DNA of 64,000 nt, taken from assembly GCA_019096065.1 (NCBI GenBank), contig JAGUCH010000008.1:4841001-4905000 (forward strand), written 5' to 3'. Source of the stretch: Paracyclopina nana (taxonomy: Eukaryota; Arthropoda; Copepoda; Cyclopoida; Cyclopettidae). Made by a program: the position numbers and the translations under genes. The notes under the pieces were generated by a model that did no database searches, had not been told where the DNA came from, and saw only the letters and a list, made by a program, of their open reading frames with translations. Of the stretch, positions 35,122-46,436 are shown in pieces (position 1 is the first letter of the stretch; each line of letters opens with the position of its first letter).

Positions 35122-35659
35122 TTAATAAAAAATTGAATTCTGGAGATAATTTGAAAAACACTGATGAAACGCGAGTCTATCTTTCTGTATGGACGTAACG
35201 CTTTCGATTTGCTTACCTTTATGATGTTAGCAACGGATAGCCCTGTCGCGACCGATATTCTTTGGTAATTGAACAATCTGCGAGCTTTCAGCACACTTGC
35301 CTTGGCTTCGGTGATAAGCAAAGGAATATTGTCCATGACTTGACTTATGTCATTATCCAAATAATCCAAGACTTCAAAGTATGACTTGTACTTCTTTGCT
35401 CCTGTGAATTTTCAAGTGAACAATGGTGCATTTTTTACGAATTATTGAACTTGCCTGGATCAGCATTAATTGTCGCTAATGAGCAAATGGCCGAAAAGCC
35501 CATTATTTGCAAATATTTACATGCAAACATTATTTGATGTCCTTCAGCAAAAATGGTCCAAACTCGACAAAGTAGAGTCCAAATGAATACTGAAATAAAA
35601 GTGAAAGTTGTGGGGAGCAAATTGCAAACTAAACAGTGACTGCGCTCAAAAACTTCCAT
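35122..35659 (-). CDS. Unrecognised 135-aa membrane protein with a GC-AG intron
   Basis: Exons: 35659-35455, 35401-35217, 35139-35122; total 408 nt in consistent phase. Intron 1 uses a GC donor (CAG|GCAAGT) with an AG acceptor and is 53 nt. Intron 2 is canonical, and the last exon encodes only NSIFY plus stop. Two hydrophobic segments are seen at about 12-32 (LLPTTFTFISVFIWTLL) and 41-63, then a soluble helical part (VLDYLDNDISQVMDNIPLLI). An ER or organelle membrane location is possible; there is no cleavable signal. I do not recognise the family. It converges on eIF3B, with 194 nt between the stops. Confidence 0.6.
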
Positions 35660-36996
35660 AAGTATTTGTTACCCATCTCTCAAAATGTAAAAGTTTCTCT
35701 AGTCGTGTATCCAAGTTCTAGCTATTTTTACATTAGGAGTCTCTGAGACTGGGTCGGCTGCAAATTTAAAAAATAATCTCGTTTTAGACTTGGACTTTAT
35801 CTGCTAGTAATGCAATATCTATGTACCCAACTATATTGGCTTGATGCTTTGTTTTAACGCCGCAATTCACAAGTTACGTAACCTTCGTCCTTCACGCAAT
35901 TGATAAATTGACAATAATAGACCCATTAAGCTCGAAGCATTGCTACAAATGCATACTTTTTCCAGGCTATTGCAGTTTTCTGAGCACCTTTTCAACTATA
36001 AGATCTTAGCTGGCTAAAAGAAATTTTTTCCTCTTTTATTGAGTTTGTGCTATTATTGTATAGGCCAATGTGTAGGCATAAGTTGGGGAGTTCAACGAAG
36101 TTAATAGAAAACAGCTATTGCTGGTTGATATCAACAAACTTGTTGAATTTTTCTACTTTAGATCAGTATCATGCGGTAAGCAGCCACCAGTTTGAGTTTT
36201 AGCTGATAGGAATTGACTTGTTTGAAGAAGGTGACAAATTTACTTGAATTTTGAATTAGTTCAGGCAAGAAACGCTTCTTTGAACAATGAGATCTTTTTT
36301 TCTAATTACAAAGCAGCCTTATCAACAGTTCAGTTAATTTGCTAGAAGTATGCAATGTCAGGCTTTGAAGTGTTTGACCAAAAAATCGATTCCTCAGCAT
36401 CTTAAGCTATTTTTATTCTCAAAGCAACTAACTCTAAATCTTTGATTTATCAAGTCCGCGCTGAGCTCATTAATTTTTAGTTTTATTTTTTGAAATCTAT
36501 TTGAACCTGAAATAAATATTCTATTTCTAGAAGCATTTCCTCTCCATTTTGGCAAGTACATAAATTCTTGTTTTTACGATATGATGACTGATATCAGCGT
36601 GTCCAGTTTGTTAAAAATCTTGAATTTTAGCAGCATTAAGTGTTGCAATTCTATAAAGCGAACAAAAAAGAGATTCAAGAATTGCATTTGCACAATTGAT
36701 ATTGTAAAGGAAAAGTACGACGGAGTAATCGGTGAAATCAATTAAAACGGCGATTGCCGCGTTGCTAGTCGGTCCACGCGAGCTTCTCGCACCTCGCAAC
36801 TTACGAGCACGAGCCTTTTTCCTAAAAAGCGTCCGAGTGAGAGAGCTCGTGAGTGTTGTTCTCCATATCAGATTCTAGAATTTTGCTTAAATCGGGCCTG
36901 TATTCATCGAACAGTCCCATTTCAGCTTTTACTTGCTGGAAGCTCACACGTTCATCTTTATCCAATATCATAAATTAATTTACATTGCGAATCAGA
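35660..36996. other. Intergenic region upstream of carbonic anhydrase
   Basis: About 1.3 kb, AT-rich between 35900 and 36660, more GC-rich near 36750-36850 where the carbonic anhydrase promoter may lie. A 62-codon minus-strand frame at 36611-36799 has no support. Nothing else was recognised. Confidence 0.4.
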
Positions 36997-38546
36997 ATGG
37001 TAGTTAACTGGGGATATGGTGCAGAAAATGGTGAGTTCATTCATGGCATTATTGTAGAAAAAACCATATTCACATCAGACAAAACTATGAATTCATATAT
37101 GTTTTACAAGTTTACAAACTTAAGTTCCTTTTAAGTCTTAAATTCCTTCAGATTGACTTGATTTCTTTATTAAGGTTATCTAAAATAATTGTTTTATGAC
37201 ACAGTAAATTTTGATACCCAATAATTTGATTAGCCAAAGCTTTTTATTGGTGCAACTACCGTGGTAAAAAAGTGCTTGGTATTTTAATTGCGATTTGAAA
37301 TATTTTTTCTTTGCATGAATGCACCTAATTTCCTTCTCGAGAAGATGTGAAAAAGCACGAGCATGAAATGTGAAATCAATCGGTACTAATGGGTATCAAA
37401 TTTATACTTTTGAAGCAAATTGTAGCGTTCTTTAAAGCAGGATTGTCAAACTTTTTCAAACTTTTTTCAAAGGCCCTAGCTGTTGGCATGAAGGCTTTCC
37501 CGTGGCGAAAGAGGGTAAGAGGCAAAGCCCTATCGACATTGTGCCAGAGCAAGCAATTGATGCGTCCACTGTGACCTCGTCTGACCCTCTGAAATGGACC
37601 TACTTGACCAACCATTGCTTGAATCTTGAAAATACTGGCAGTACATGGAAAGTCAATGTCAACGGAAGCGGATCAAGTGAGTGAAGCCTCAAAAATGCTC
37701 TTGTTAGCAAAACTTTTCCAAAGCTACGTTAGCAAATGCAAAAAATGTTACAATGCTAGTTTTCAACGAGGATATCAAATTGTTCTGTAAAAGCTGCTCG
37801 TTGATAAATTCCTCAGGTTAAGCATGTTTGCTGAACTGATTAGAAAAAAGCTTTTAGATAATGACTTTTTTAAATCAACAGCCTTGTCTGGTGGACCTCT
37901 CGATGGGGAATTCGAACTGTGGCAATTTCATGCACATTGGGGAGATTGCAATGAAAAAGGCTCAGAGCATACTGTCAAAGGAAAAATGTACTCTGGAGAG
38001 GTAATTTATTGGCCTGAAACGTAGAGGCATGGATTTTAAAATGCGTATGCTTTTTGTAAAGTTGCATTTGGTGCATTGGAATAAGAAGTACGGTAGCCCC
38101 GCTGAAGCCGCTGGTCACCCAGACGGTCTAGCTGTGCTTGGCATGTTCATCGAGGTTGGTGATGAGCATGGAGAGTTCCAAAAGATCACCACAGCTTTGA
38201 AATGCATAAAGCACAAGGGAGAGAAAATCTGCTTGGAAGAGAACGAGATCGACTGCAGCAAATTTCTGCCCGATGGCAAAAGCTTTTGGACTTACGAAGG
38301 CTCCTTGACCACGCCTCCTTTGCTGGAAAGTGTCATTTGGATCGTTTTCCAAGAACCGATCCAAATTTCTCAGGAGCAGGTATACAGAGCGAAATTTAAT
38401 TCACCAACTAAAAAAGCAAAGCATAATTGAATTTCATCTAGCTTGAAACAATGAGAGGATTGTCGTTCAGTGGATGTCACGAGAAAATGGTGAATAATTA
38501 CCGTCCTCCTTGCCCTTTGGGAACCCGACGCATTCGAAGCATGTAA
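36997..38546 (+). CDS. Alpha-carbonic anhydrase, cytosolic type
   Basis: Reversible CO2 hydration. Exons: 36997-37030, 37473-37676, 37882-38000, 38062-38379, 38442-38546; 259 aa, as in cytosolic animal enzymes, with no signal peptide. It starts MVVNWGYGAENGPSCWHEGF; choosing the upstream acceptor at 37471-37472 restores the conserved GP..WHE block. Zinc ligands are His96 and His98 (QFHAHWG) and His121 (LHLVHW). Other motifs: QSPIDI, GGPLDG, and SLTTPP (the Thr199 gate). The proton-shuttle position equivalent to human His64 is Ser68 (NTGSTWKVN), so a slower enzyme is likely. The C-terminus ends NYRPPCPLGTRRIRSM. It converges on syntaxin-18. Confidence 0.95.
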
Positions 38547-38629
38547 TCAAATTCAAGGGCAGCCTCCTTCGCCATGTTAAATCAGCACAAAAAATACACA
38601 AGTACTAGAAAATGATCTTTTTAAAACAG

Positions 38630-39634
38630 TTACTCATTGTACCAATCAAGAAATAACAATGTAAATGACATAACCAGTAGGAAAAAGAGAATATACACTC
38701 TTATGGAGGCATTCCGTCTAATAGCTTTTCTTATCTCTTCGTTGCCGTCCTTCACATTTTCGGTGGCTGCTACAGCATTCGCAGCAATTAGATCAATGTC
38801 GTCTTTTTGCTGGAGAACTTTTTCCGTGAAAATCTCTTGGAGCTCTGCGATTTTCACCACTTTCGACTCTATTTGTTGAACATCATCTCTCAGGCTCATC
38901 AGGTCTTTGTACATTTTCTCGTTCTCTTGCTCAAAAAGCTGCATTTCTTCAGGACTTAACTGGTGGCTATCTTCCTCCCCCTCATCGTCATCTTGGGTCC
39001 AAACAATTTCCGGAGGTTTCTGGCTTATTTCAGAATTGTCTTCATCGAATGATGCTAAAGAGCCATGATCTAAAAGTAAAACGAGCAAGGTAGAATGAAA
39101 TTCAAAAATATATTTTGATGAAGTACCTTGAGTTTTGCGCGCTTTGATCTCAAGCCGAGATAACTTCTGGATTTCAAGTTCGTTTTTAACACGAATCGCT
39201 CTTTGTTCCGAGAACTTTTGGCAGGCCAATTTCAAGTCAGCATCTAGCAAGTCACTCACAGCCTCCAGATGAATGAAATGTTGCCCCTTGAGGCTGATCA
39301 TCCTGGATTTCAAATCCTTTTTGAACTCGTCCACAAGCCCGTTTATCGTTCTAATCAATGCATTAGCACCCGCATCGATTTTATCACGCTCCAAATCCGT
39401 CAAAGCACTAGAGGAATAATTGCGATTCATCACATCAATGTAGGAGCTTCTATTTTCATTCAGAAATTCTTTGAGCTTAGAAGTGTGGTCAATGATGACT
39501 TGAGCTTTGACTGCCATAGGGTCACGCTCTTTTCGCTTAAGAATTCTTTGCTTGTCAGGCTTAACTTCCATCTTGGCTTGAACATCTTTGAGCAGGTCAC
39601 GAAACAGCACTGTTTTATCAATTAGTTTTGCCAT
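38630..39634 (-). CDS. STX18: Syntaxin-18, ER Qa-SNARE
   Basis: ER t-SNARE that acts with BNIP1, USE1 and SEC22B in Golgi-to-ER retrograde traffic. Exons 39634-39127 and 39069-38630 give 315 aa (human 335). The N-terminus MAKLIDKTVLFRDLLKDV and the C-terminal SNARE segment (LQEIFTEKVLQQ, ATENVKDGNEEIRKAI) followed by the anchor ILFFLLVMSFTLLFLDWYNE match human closely. The 57-nt intron (39126-39070) is a multiple of three and has no stop, so retention would insert 19 residues; I treat it as an intron because both splice sites are good and the insert is hydrophobic. A longer upstream frame to 39763 was not used, because the conserved family start is at 39634. Confidence 0.95.
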   Translation of the reverse strand: MAKLIDKTVLFRDLLKDVQAKMEVKPDKQRILKRKERDPMAVKAQVIIDHTSKLKEFLNENRSSYIDVMNRNYSSSALTDLERDKIDAGANALIRTINGLVDEFKKDLKSRMISLKGQHFIHLEAVSDLLDADLKLACQKFSEQRAIRVKNELEIQKLSRLEIKARKTQGTSSKYIFEFHSTLLVLLLDHGSLASFDEDNSEISQKPPEIVWTQDDDEGEEDSHQLSPEEMQLFEQENEKMYKDLMSLRDDVQQIESKVVKIAELQEIFTEKVLQQKDDIDLIAANAVAATENVKDGNEEIRKAIRRNASIRVYILFFLLVMSFTLLFLDWYNE

Positions 39635-40009
39635 CTTCTTTACATCTAAGAAAGGCCACGTCAACTTCACGAATTTTCGCCAATTTTTGTTGACAAAATG
39701 TAAACAGTTAAGGATCGGATGGCAACCTCGAGACAACTTGATAACTATACAATTGCTATTCAAACTAAAAATTCAACCACAAATGAATGCTTAAAGTTAA
39801 ATAAAACAAAAATATTTTTGCAAATATGATTTTTGTATCATTCATTGATGCCGTATTTTTGAAGATTCTACATTTTTGCTGCAAGTGTTGCCTTAAAATA
39901 GTTTGCTTATTCTCTTAAAGCACCAGATTGGAAAATCAAAACAAAGATTTTATTTCTGTCTTGATTTCTGTCAAATGGTCAACGGCAAAAATTGATTTCA
40001 AGCTGCACC
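39635..40009. promoter_or_regulatory. Divergent promoter region STX18/ARMH3
   Basis: 375 nt, AT-rich, between two divergent start codons. No TATA box or other named element was recognised. Confidence 0.4.
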
Positions 40010-42415
40010 ATGGCCACCAACATGCGGAAGCGTTCCGGTTCTGGATCGGGTCCCTCGAGCACCAAAAGCAAATCTCCATTACGTGAGAAAATTCTGCAGA
40101 TGTACGAAGTATTGCTGAAGGGAGAAAATCCGACGTCGTCGAGTTTTGGCGAAACTTTCTGGTCAGAATTCTTCTTGTTGAAGCCAAAAGTCAATTATTT
40201 TGAGACTGAGCTTTGCAAGCTGAACCATGAGCAAGTATCTGCTGCAAGGGTGAATCTGAACAAACTTTTTGAGCAAAGCTTGCTCAACTTGGCAGAGGAG
40301 CACCATATTCGAGTCGTCTATGCTCTGCAGACCCTTTGTGGTCTGTTAAGAGGTGCTTTCCGTAAGCAATCGACTGCAGGTGTGGATTTGGTCAACCTGC
40401 TAATGGGCTTTGAGGTTGCTGAAGAGCGAATGATGCATCTGATTGGCCACATGAATGACTTTTTAATGGGCGATGAGCCGGCAAGCCTCAAAGACCTTTG
40501 CCTTAAATTGCTGCTTATAATAGCGTCAGGTACATTGATTTGTACAAATTGAGATTTAGTGTTGCATTTGTTAATTATGCAATATTCATAGGAATGGACA
40601 ATGTCTCCCAAAACATGTTGATGGAGTTCGTTATGGCTAATTCTTTGCTCTTTGAAAGTCTTGTCCACCTCCTCACCCAATTTGACTCGAGGAGTGCCCA
40701 TGGACAAAATGCAGTCTTATTGCTCACGCTTTTGGTCCAATACAGAAAATACGAATCCACTAATCCTTACATAGTCAAATTGTCGCTGCTGGATGAAGAG
40801 CTAGCCTTGCATGGTTACGGTCAAGTGATAACCATGAATTTAGCCACCTACAATCAGCACTATGAGAACCACCTAAGTGACCAACCTCATTCTGGGTGGC
40901 TCAGTTCGTTGACAAGTATGGTTGGGAACATGTTTGTCTCTGATGAGAATACCATTCGCCCGGATCAGCTGCGGGCATGCAATGCAGCCTTGCTCGCCTT
41001 GTACGAGGCTGTCCATTTGAATAGGAATTTCATTGCTACTCTAGGCCACTACCAAACAGAAGATCCTATCAGCAATAACCATGAAGTGTCAGCCACCACT
41101 TCATCATCAGCCTCCAATGACGGAGATCAAACGCCAACCACTCCTGGAGGCTCCCAAAGTACCACAATTGTTCCACATGAGGAAATTGTTTCTGGGACGC
41201 CTAGCAACATTCTCGTCACATTCCTTGAGTACTGTTCTATAGTGATGCAGGTAATGGTGAAAAATTTGAGGTTGGCGCCTTTTTATTTATCAACATTTTC
41301 AGGATACAAAGTCAGAATCATCGGTTAACACTGTCAAACTGAGCTTTTTGATATTGCTTTGCGTGACTGAAGACCAATATGCCAATGCGCTGATGCACGA
41401 CCCCAATTTGATATTTGTGGTGAAAATGCACCGAGCCCCAATGCGACACAGAAAAATAAGCACTGGGGATGGGTCTGTTGTTGCGGGTCAGTCTAGATCA
41501 TTGGCTTGTGCCGTCATTGATCTTATGGTTGAGTTTATCAGATCTCACTTGATGAAGAGGGTAAGCCATAAAAATAAAACTTATGAGTATGCTAAATGAA
41601 TTCTTGCATATCATAGCTGCCTCATGAGCTCTACTTGCATTCATTATGTGTCGTGCACCGACTTTTGTCGTATCAGAAGCGATCAAGAGTTCGTGTTCCA
41701 TATCCTTGGAAAGAGCTGTGGACATCTCTGATATCCCTCATAAAATTCATGACTTCAAACGAAACAGCTCTGGTGAAGAAAATGAACATTTTTGCTGTTG
41801 CCCTGCAAGTAAGACTACCGAGAATGTGTCGCAGCTGCAGCCCGTAAATGTGAATTAATTATTTGCAGGTCACAGTAATTTTTAACTTGTTTATCACGTA
41901 TGGAGACACGTTTTTGCCATCTCCTAGTAGCTATGACGAGCTCTATTACGAATTGGTGAGGTGCCATGCAACTTTCGATGCCCTCTATTCCATGGCACTG
42001 AGATATTCTACGAGTGGTGGTGAATATAAGGTAAATTGATTGTATAGACTCAAAGATCATTATGGAAAAAGTTTTTTATGAAAAGGATTCTGCTGTGAGA
42101 GTCACCAATGCACTGGTCAACATAAAGGCAATCACTGCTCATTTCAATCCGAAAATTGAAGCATGGCTGCATGCCCAGCAATTGTCAACGCCCACTGAAG
42201 ACCAGATTCTGGAGGTAGTCAAGTCCAATTATGACAGCCTTACACTCAAGCTTCAAGATGGGTTGGATTTTTGCGAGCGCTACGCAGAATCTCCAAAGCA
42301 TTCCAACTTTTTCATTGACTTGGTTCGCGGAGTTTTGTCGGATTCAAGGCAGCAGATTCTCCTTGAAGATTTGCAATTGCAAAATGTCCTACAAGACTTT
42401 TCAATGATTCAATAA
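40010..42415 (+). CDS. ARMH3: ARMH3 (C10orf76) armadillo-like helical protein
   Basis: Conserved animal helical-repeat protein; the human protein binds PI4KB at the Golgi. Exons: 40010-40529, 40592-41250, 41303-41560, 41617-41808, 41869-42030, 42086-42415; 706 aa against about 690 in human. Matching blocks include [30 protein letters not shown], the QRSAHGQ-like [38 protein letters not shown]-like, [15 protein letters not shown], and [18 protein letters not shown] Ser/Thr-rich linker (about 355-385) interrupts it. The last intron is placed at 42031-42085 (55 nt), because an alternative acceptor would give a 25-nt intron and extra residues absent from the family. The stop codon lies inside AATAAA. 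Confidence 0.93.
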
Positions 42416-42416
42416 A
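42411..42416 (+). terminator. Poly(A) signal containing the ARMH3 stop codon
   Basis: AATAAA at 42411-42416 includes the TAA stop at 42413-42415, implying a 3' UTR of only about 10-30 nt. RNPS1 starts 206 nt downstream. Confidence 0.6.
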
Positions 42417-42621
42417 ATAGGTATTTCGGTAGCTTTACATTAAAAAGCGTTATTTCTTTATCCTTTTTTGTGTTCATAGTTTTGGCGCTTTTTGAAATGT
42501 TTTGAATGTAAACTCAGAGCGTGCTTTTGTAGCTCTTTGAATAATTCGTCAAACTGCCGAGTGTAAACAAATAACGTTGCTGTTCCCAATCGGCTTGCAT
42601 TTAAGTGCATACAAAAGCATC

Positions 42622-43938
42622 ATGCCTGGTCGCCGGAGTTCAAGTTCTGATTCGTCTCCGGAGAAGAAGAAGGAGGACAAAGAGAGGTCATCGAAGCGGG
42701 GCCGATCCGAAAAGGACCGTAAGCGTCGCCGCGACAGTTCAAGCAGCTCTTCGGGCTCATCAAGGAGCAGCTCCTCCAGCTCGAGTGGTTCTTCTAGCAG
42801 GTCTAGCTCAAGCTCAAGCTCTTCACGTTCAAGATCACGGTCAAGGAAAGGTAAGTCTTTGTGTAATTATCGAAGCAGAGCCTCAGCTTTGAGCCTGAAA
42901 TACTTTTAGATGTTGACCGCAAAAGAAAGCGATCCAGGAGTGGAAGTCGCCGTGATGATTCCAAGAAGGATGATAAGAAAAAATCCTCTTCGTCTGACAA
43001 GAAGTCTGAAAGGAAGAAGAGCGAGGAGAAGAAGGTCGAGCAGCCTATAGAGACTAGTTCAACCACGGTTGTGGCAAGTGCTAAAAGTCTCATTGAACCA
43101 GACGAACCTGCCCCCCCTGGCGAAGAGCCTCCGATTGACTTGAAGGCCGCGCTTGAAAAACCCGAAGATGACAAAGAGAACAAGAGCAAAAAGGACGACG
43201 CTCCCAAAAGGAGTCGTTCCAGGTCTGGATCACACAGACGTCGTCAAAGGTCTGGAGGTGACCGGCGTTCCCGCAGTCCCTCACCGAGAAGGAGGAAGCC
43301 ATCACCGCCTCCTAAGAAGATATGTGTGCAGAAGCTCACCAGGAACGTGACAAAGGACCACGTCATGGAGATTTTTGGAAACTATGGTAACATCACCTAC
43401 GTCGATGTACCAAGTGACAAAAATAAGCCTTGGATCACAACCGGAATGGCATATGTCGAATTTGAGAAGACTGAAGAGGCTGACGATGCCATTAAAAAAA
43501 TGGATGGGGGTAAAACTTGCACTATGCCTTTATGATTTGATCCAAGTGAAGTTGAGCATGCTTCTGATTTTAGGATTTATTGATGGCCAAGAGATCAAAG
43601 TCGCCAAGGTCCTTATGCAAAGGCAAAGAAGCCCACCAAGGAATAGGCAGGGTGGAGGTGGTCGCATCCAAGGTCGTCCTTGGGGATCACCTCCCAGATT
43701 TGGTGGCGGAAATCGACGTAGGTCTCCTCCGCGTCGTAGGTCCCCACCACGACGCCGTCCATCCCCTCCAAGACGAAGGTCACCTAGACGTTCCCGATCC
43801 CCTAGGCGTTCACCTCGTCGTTCACGTAGCCCAAGGAGACGTTCACCTCAAAGAGGCTCCCCGCCTCGGAGGTCGTCGCCTGGAGGGCGTAGAAGGCGAT
43901 ACTCAAGCTCGTCCTCATCTTCATCCTCTTCTGGCTGA
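42622..43938 (+). CDS. RNPS1: RNPS1, SR-rich RNA-binding protein
   Basis: Nuclear splicing activator and ASAP/PSAP and exon-junction-complex partner. Exons: 42622-42850, 42910-43509, 43574-43938; 397 aa (human 305). Order: a Ser-rich N-terminus with a poly-Ser tract (SSSSSGSSRS), a Lys/Glu-rich linker, a single RRM (about 213-295: KICVQKLTRNVTKDHVMEIF, NITYVDVP, GMAYVEFE, FIDGQEI), and a long Arg/Ser/Pro C-terminus of RRRSPPRR-type repeats ending in poly-Ser. It is longer than the human protein mainly in the low-complexity arms. An AATAAA lies at 44033-44038. It is downstream of ARMH3 on the same strand. Confidence 0.94.
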
Positions 43939-44032
43939 AACCACTTTCGGGCTTACCCCAAGTTTTCCGTGTATTATAGTACGTATGCTTTTTTTCCCAC
44001 TCTATTAACCTAATTGTAGATGTTCCCTTCAA

Positions 44033-44038
44033 AATAAA
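44033..44038 (+). terminator. Poly(A) signal of RNPS1
   Basis: AATAAA about 95 nt after the stop codon. Confidence 0.55.
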
Positions 44039-46436
44039 CTGTTCGTTTGGAACTGTTTGGATGGTTGCAAATAGGTTATTCATTTAGCGAACGAGAATGA
44101 GATGAGGTCACCTTGATGTTTTGAAATTTCTTTCCATGCATAGCACCAATAACACTTATACAATTGCATCAATTGTTCTCTCACTTGCTGCTGCAGATTT
44201 TACTCCCAATGCAATTCAAGGCACAACTACTATTAGAGTGCTTTAAATACCTCGCTTGGGTGCTAAAACACATGATGCAAAATATTATTGCGGCAGCAAT
44301 TCTGCATTTAAGGCTGTTCCAATTTTTTATGAAGTTTTAAGCCGTGCATTAAACTCTTGATTTTTTAATTGTGCAAGGCCATCCTCAAGTAATTTTCAAC
44401 CGTTGCTAAAATATGGAAAAAGAAGTGAGTCAAAGGACACGTGTATAGTACCCACCCGAGTAAAATCGCTGCCGTAAATCAAAGCTTGACTCAATCGATA
44501 AATGGGCCTTTGTTAGTCTCTTTTTCATCCTCGTGCTCATGCACAGTGGGAAAATGTCGGAATAAAAAGGCATTGTGAGGAAAAAAGAAATTCTCTTGCC
44601 TCTGAGTCATGCTAAAAAAGGCCACTCTGCGAAATTAAAATTTCCAAGTTAAATTGCTCTGAGTGCGCGAGCCCGATACCCAAGGAAGAAAATTCTTTGG
44701 CCATATGGGTGGACACGAGCAATAAACATTGTGGAAGGCAAGGGTTGAAAAAACCTTAATAGCACCCTAGCTCGACAATTACTTTTCCAAAACAAAAAAT
44801 CGACTTACTTTAGTAATTTACTCGGTGCAAGGCTCCAACTTTTCTTGCTAGCCTTCTTGGTATATTATTGGCAATTCAATTTTGTTGCTGCATTAACCTG
44901 ACCAAAACTTTTTATGGCTAAGGAGCAATTGAAACCAATAGAAAAGTTAAAGACTAGTAAAAATCAGCCAACCATGCATCATTGTAAATCATTTTTCAAA
45001 TGTGTCAAGTTTTGCTGCTACACTAGCTAAAACTTCCTTGCATGAGTCAATCGCCTGAAGGAAAGTGCGTGTTGAGTCATAAAATCAAATTTCTAATTAA
45101 ACAATTCAAGGCGCACTGATCTGCATGTCAATGTGAGTAATCCTTCTTGCAGGATACTGTAGAGCCTTGTTATTGCTAGAATAAGGCAACCATTTGGCCT
45201 TAATTAGGACAGCAAAAATGACCATAAAGCAGGAGCAGTAGCACGTACATGTATGCAGTGATAAATTGCTCGAGATTTGACAAGCTGAGCACTTAACAAA
45301 TATCAATGAATGAGTAAGGTCAAGTGCATCGTTTTTGCAATCTTAGGCTAATGGGTCACGGGTCATGCTTGGACAATCAATTAGAGAGGACGGTGACCAA
45401 AATCCCACATCAATGAATTAGTTATGCTTCTTAAATCATAAATTCTGCTGCTAATACATTGATTAAGAAAAATGCTACAACCATATTCTGTGGCAACCTT
45501 CACGGAAAAAGCTAGGAAAAATTCCCCTGAATTTTGACTTTTGAGAGGAATTTCCGCCATGCAGCGCGCAAAAATGCAGGTACACGCCCAACTGGCTAAT
45601 AAATTCATTTTTCAGGTCACACATACCAATTAGTTAGTTTTTCGCGCGAGCGAGTGATGTGTGGAAATCCGCATAAAATCTACTCTGTGACTAAGAGGAT
45701 TATACCACTCAATGACAATTTATCTGTTAAAACCTCCATTTTCTTGGCAAAATGCTATAGACATTGCATGCCTGCGACATTGTCGAAACGAGGCTATTGT
45801 TTTCTGACGCAAACTGACAACCCAAAAATACATTTTTTCTCCCCCTTCATGAAATTGAAATTATATATGGGGCCGAGATAGTGTATCAACGGTAGCATAA
45901 AGCAATTCATAAAGGGCATACTCGTTCGTACAAGGGTCGTTTTTTATTGATAGCCAACCAATAATAATAAATTGGGTCGTGATGATGGCCATCAGTGATG
46001 TTATGTAGTTGAAAAAACCCTTTGAAGCAAATGTTTTCGAGGGTGGGTTTTCCTCGTGTGCTGGTGCAACGTGTGTGGCAGTCCGAAAAAGGGTATGACT
46101 GATAAAAAATCATTGATTTTTTGTAGCCACATACGCTATCATAATACTCGAGCCTAAGACTACTTTCATCGCGCTGACGCATTGCGAGTATGCTATAGAA
46201 CATTGCTATGTAGTAGTAGCGTTTGAAGCCGCAAGTTCCACTTTTGTCCTGGGGTGCGGCTAAATCTCCCATTCCATCGACGGACATCGTCGACATGAGT
46301 ATAAAGTGCAACCTGTGATTTTACTCTCTTGGTCAAATACGACAAAGCTCGCACACACAGTCGATAAGCAGCATTACCAATTAAGCCCAGCTGTAAATAT
46401 AGTGATTTCAACGCGCGGATCGAACCGTAAGCAAAT
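44039..46436. other. 2.4-kb intergenic region upstream of the repeat-rich cuticle gene
   Basis: No coding exon was recognised on either strand; frames here are short and lack family similarity. It presumably holds distal regulatory sequence of the cuticle gene. CpG-rich spots occur near 45560 and 45645 (GCGCGC, CGCGCGAGCG). Confidence 0.4.
46300..46306 (+). promoter_or_regulatory. TATA box of the repeat-rich cuticle gene
   Basis: TATAAAG about 30 nt upstream of a TCA-type initiator (46333-46335) and about 130 nt before the proposed exon 1 ATG. TATA promoters are common in arthropod cuticle genes. The link to this gene depends on exon 1 being correct. Confidence 0.4.

Noticed and set aside
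36611-36799. 62-codon minus-strand frame upstream of carbonic anhydrase
   Set aside because: No similarity, no splice context, and low-complexity composition.
37473-37493. Carbonic anhydrase exon 2 starting at 37494
   Set aside because: The acceptor at 37471-37472 restores the conserved GP..WHE motif and has a better pyrimidine tract.
39635-39763. Longer N-terminus for syntaxin-18
   Set aside because: The extension begins at a non-ATG-supported position and is absent from the family; MAKLIDKTVLF is the conserved start.
42031-42055. 25-nt intron in ARMH3
   Set aside because: Below any plausible animal intron size; using the next acceptor gives a 55-nt intron and removes residues absent from the family.
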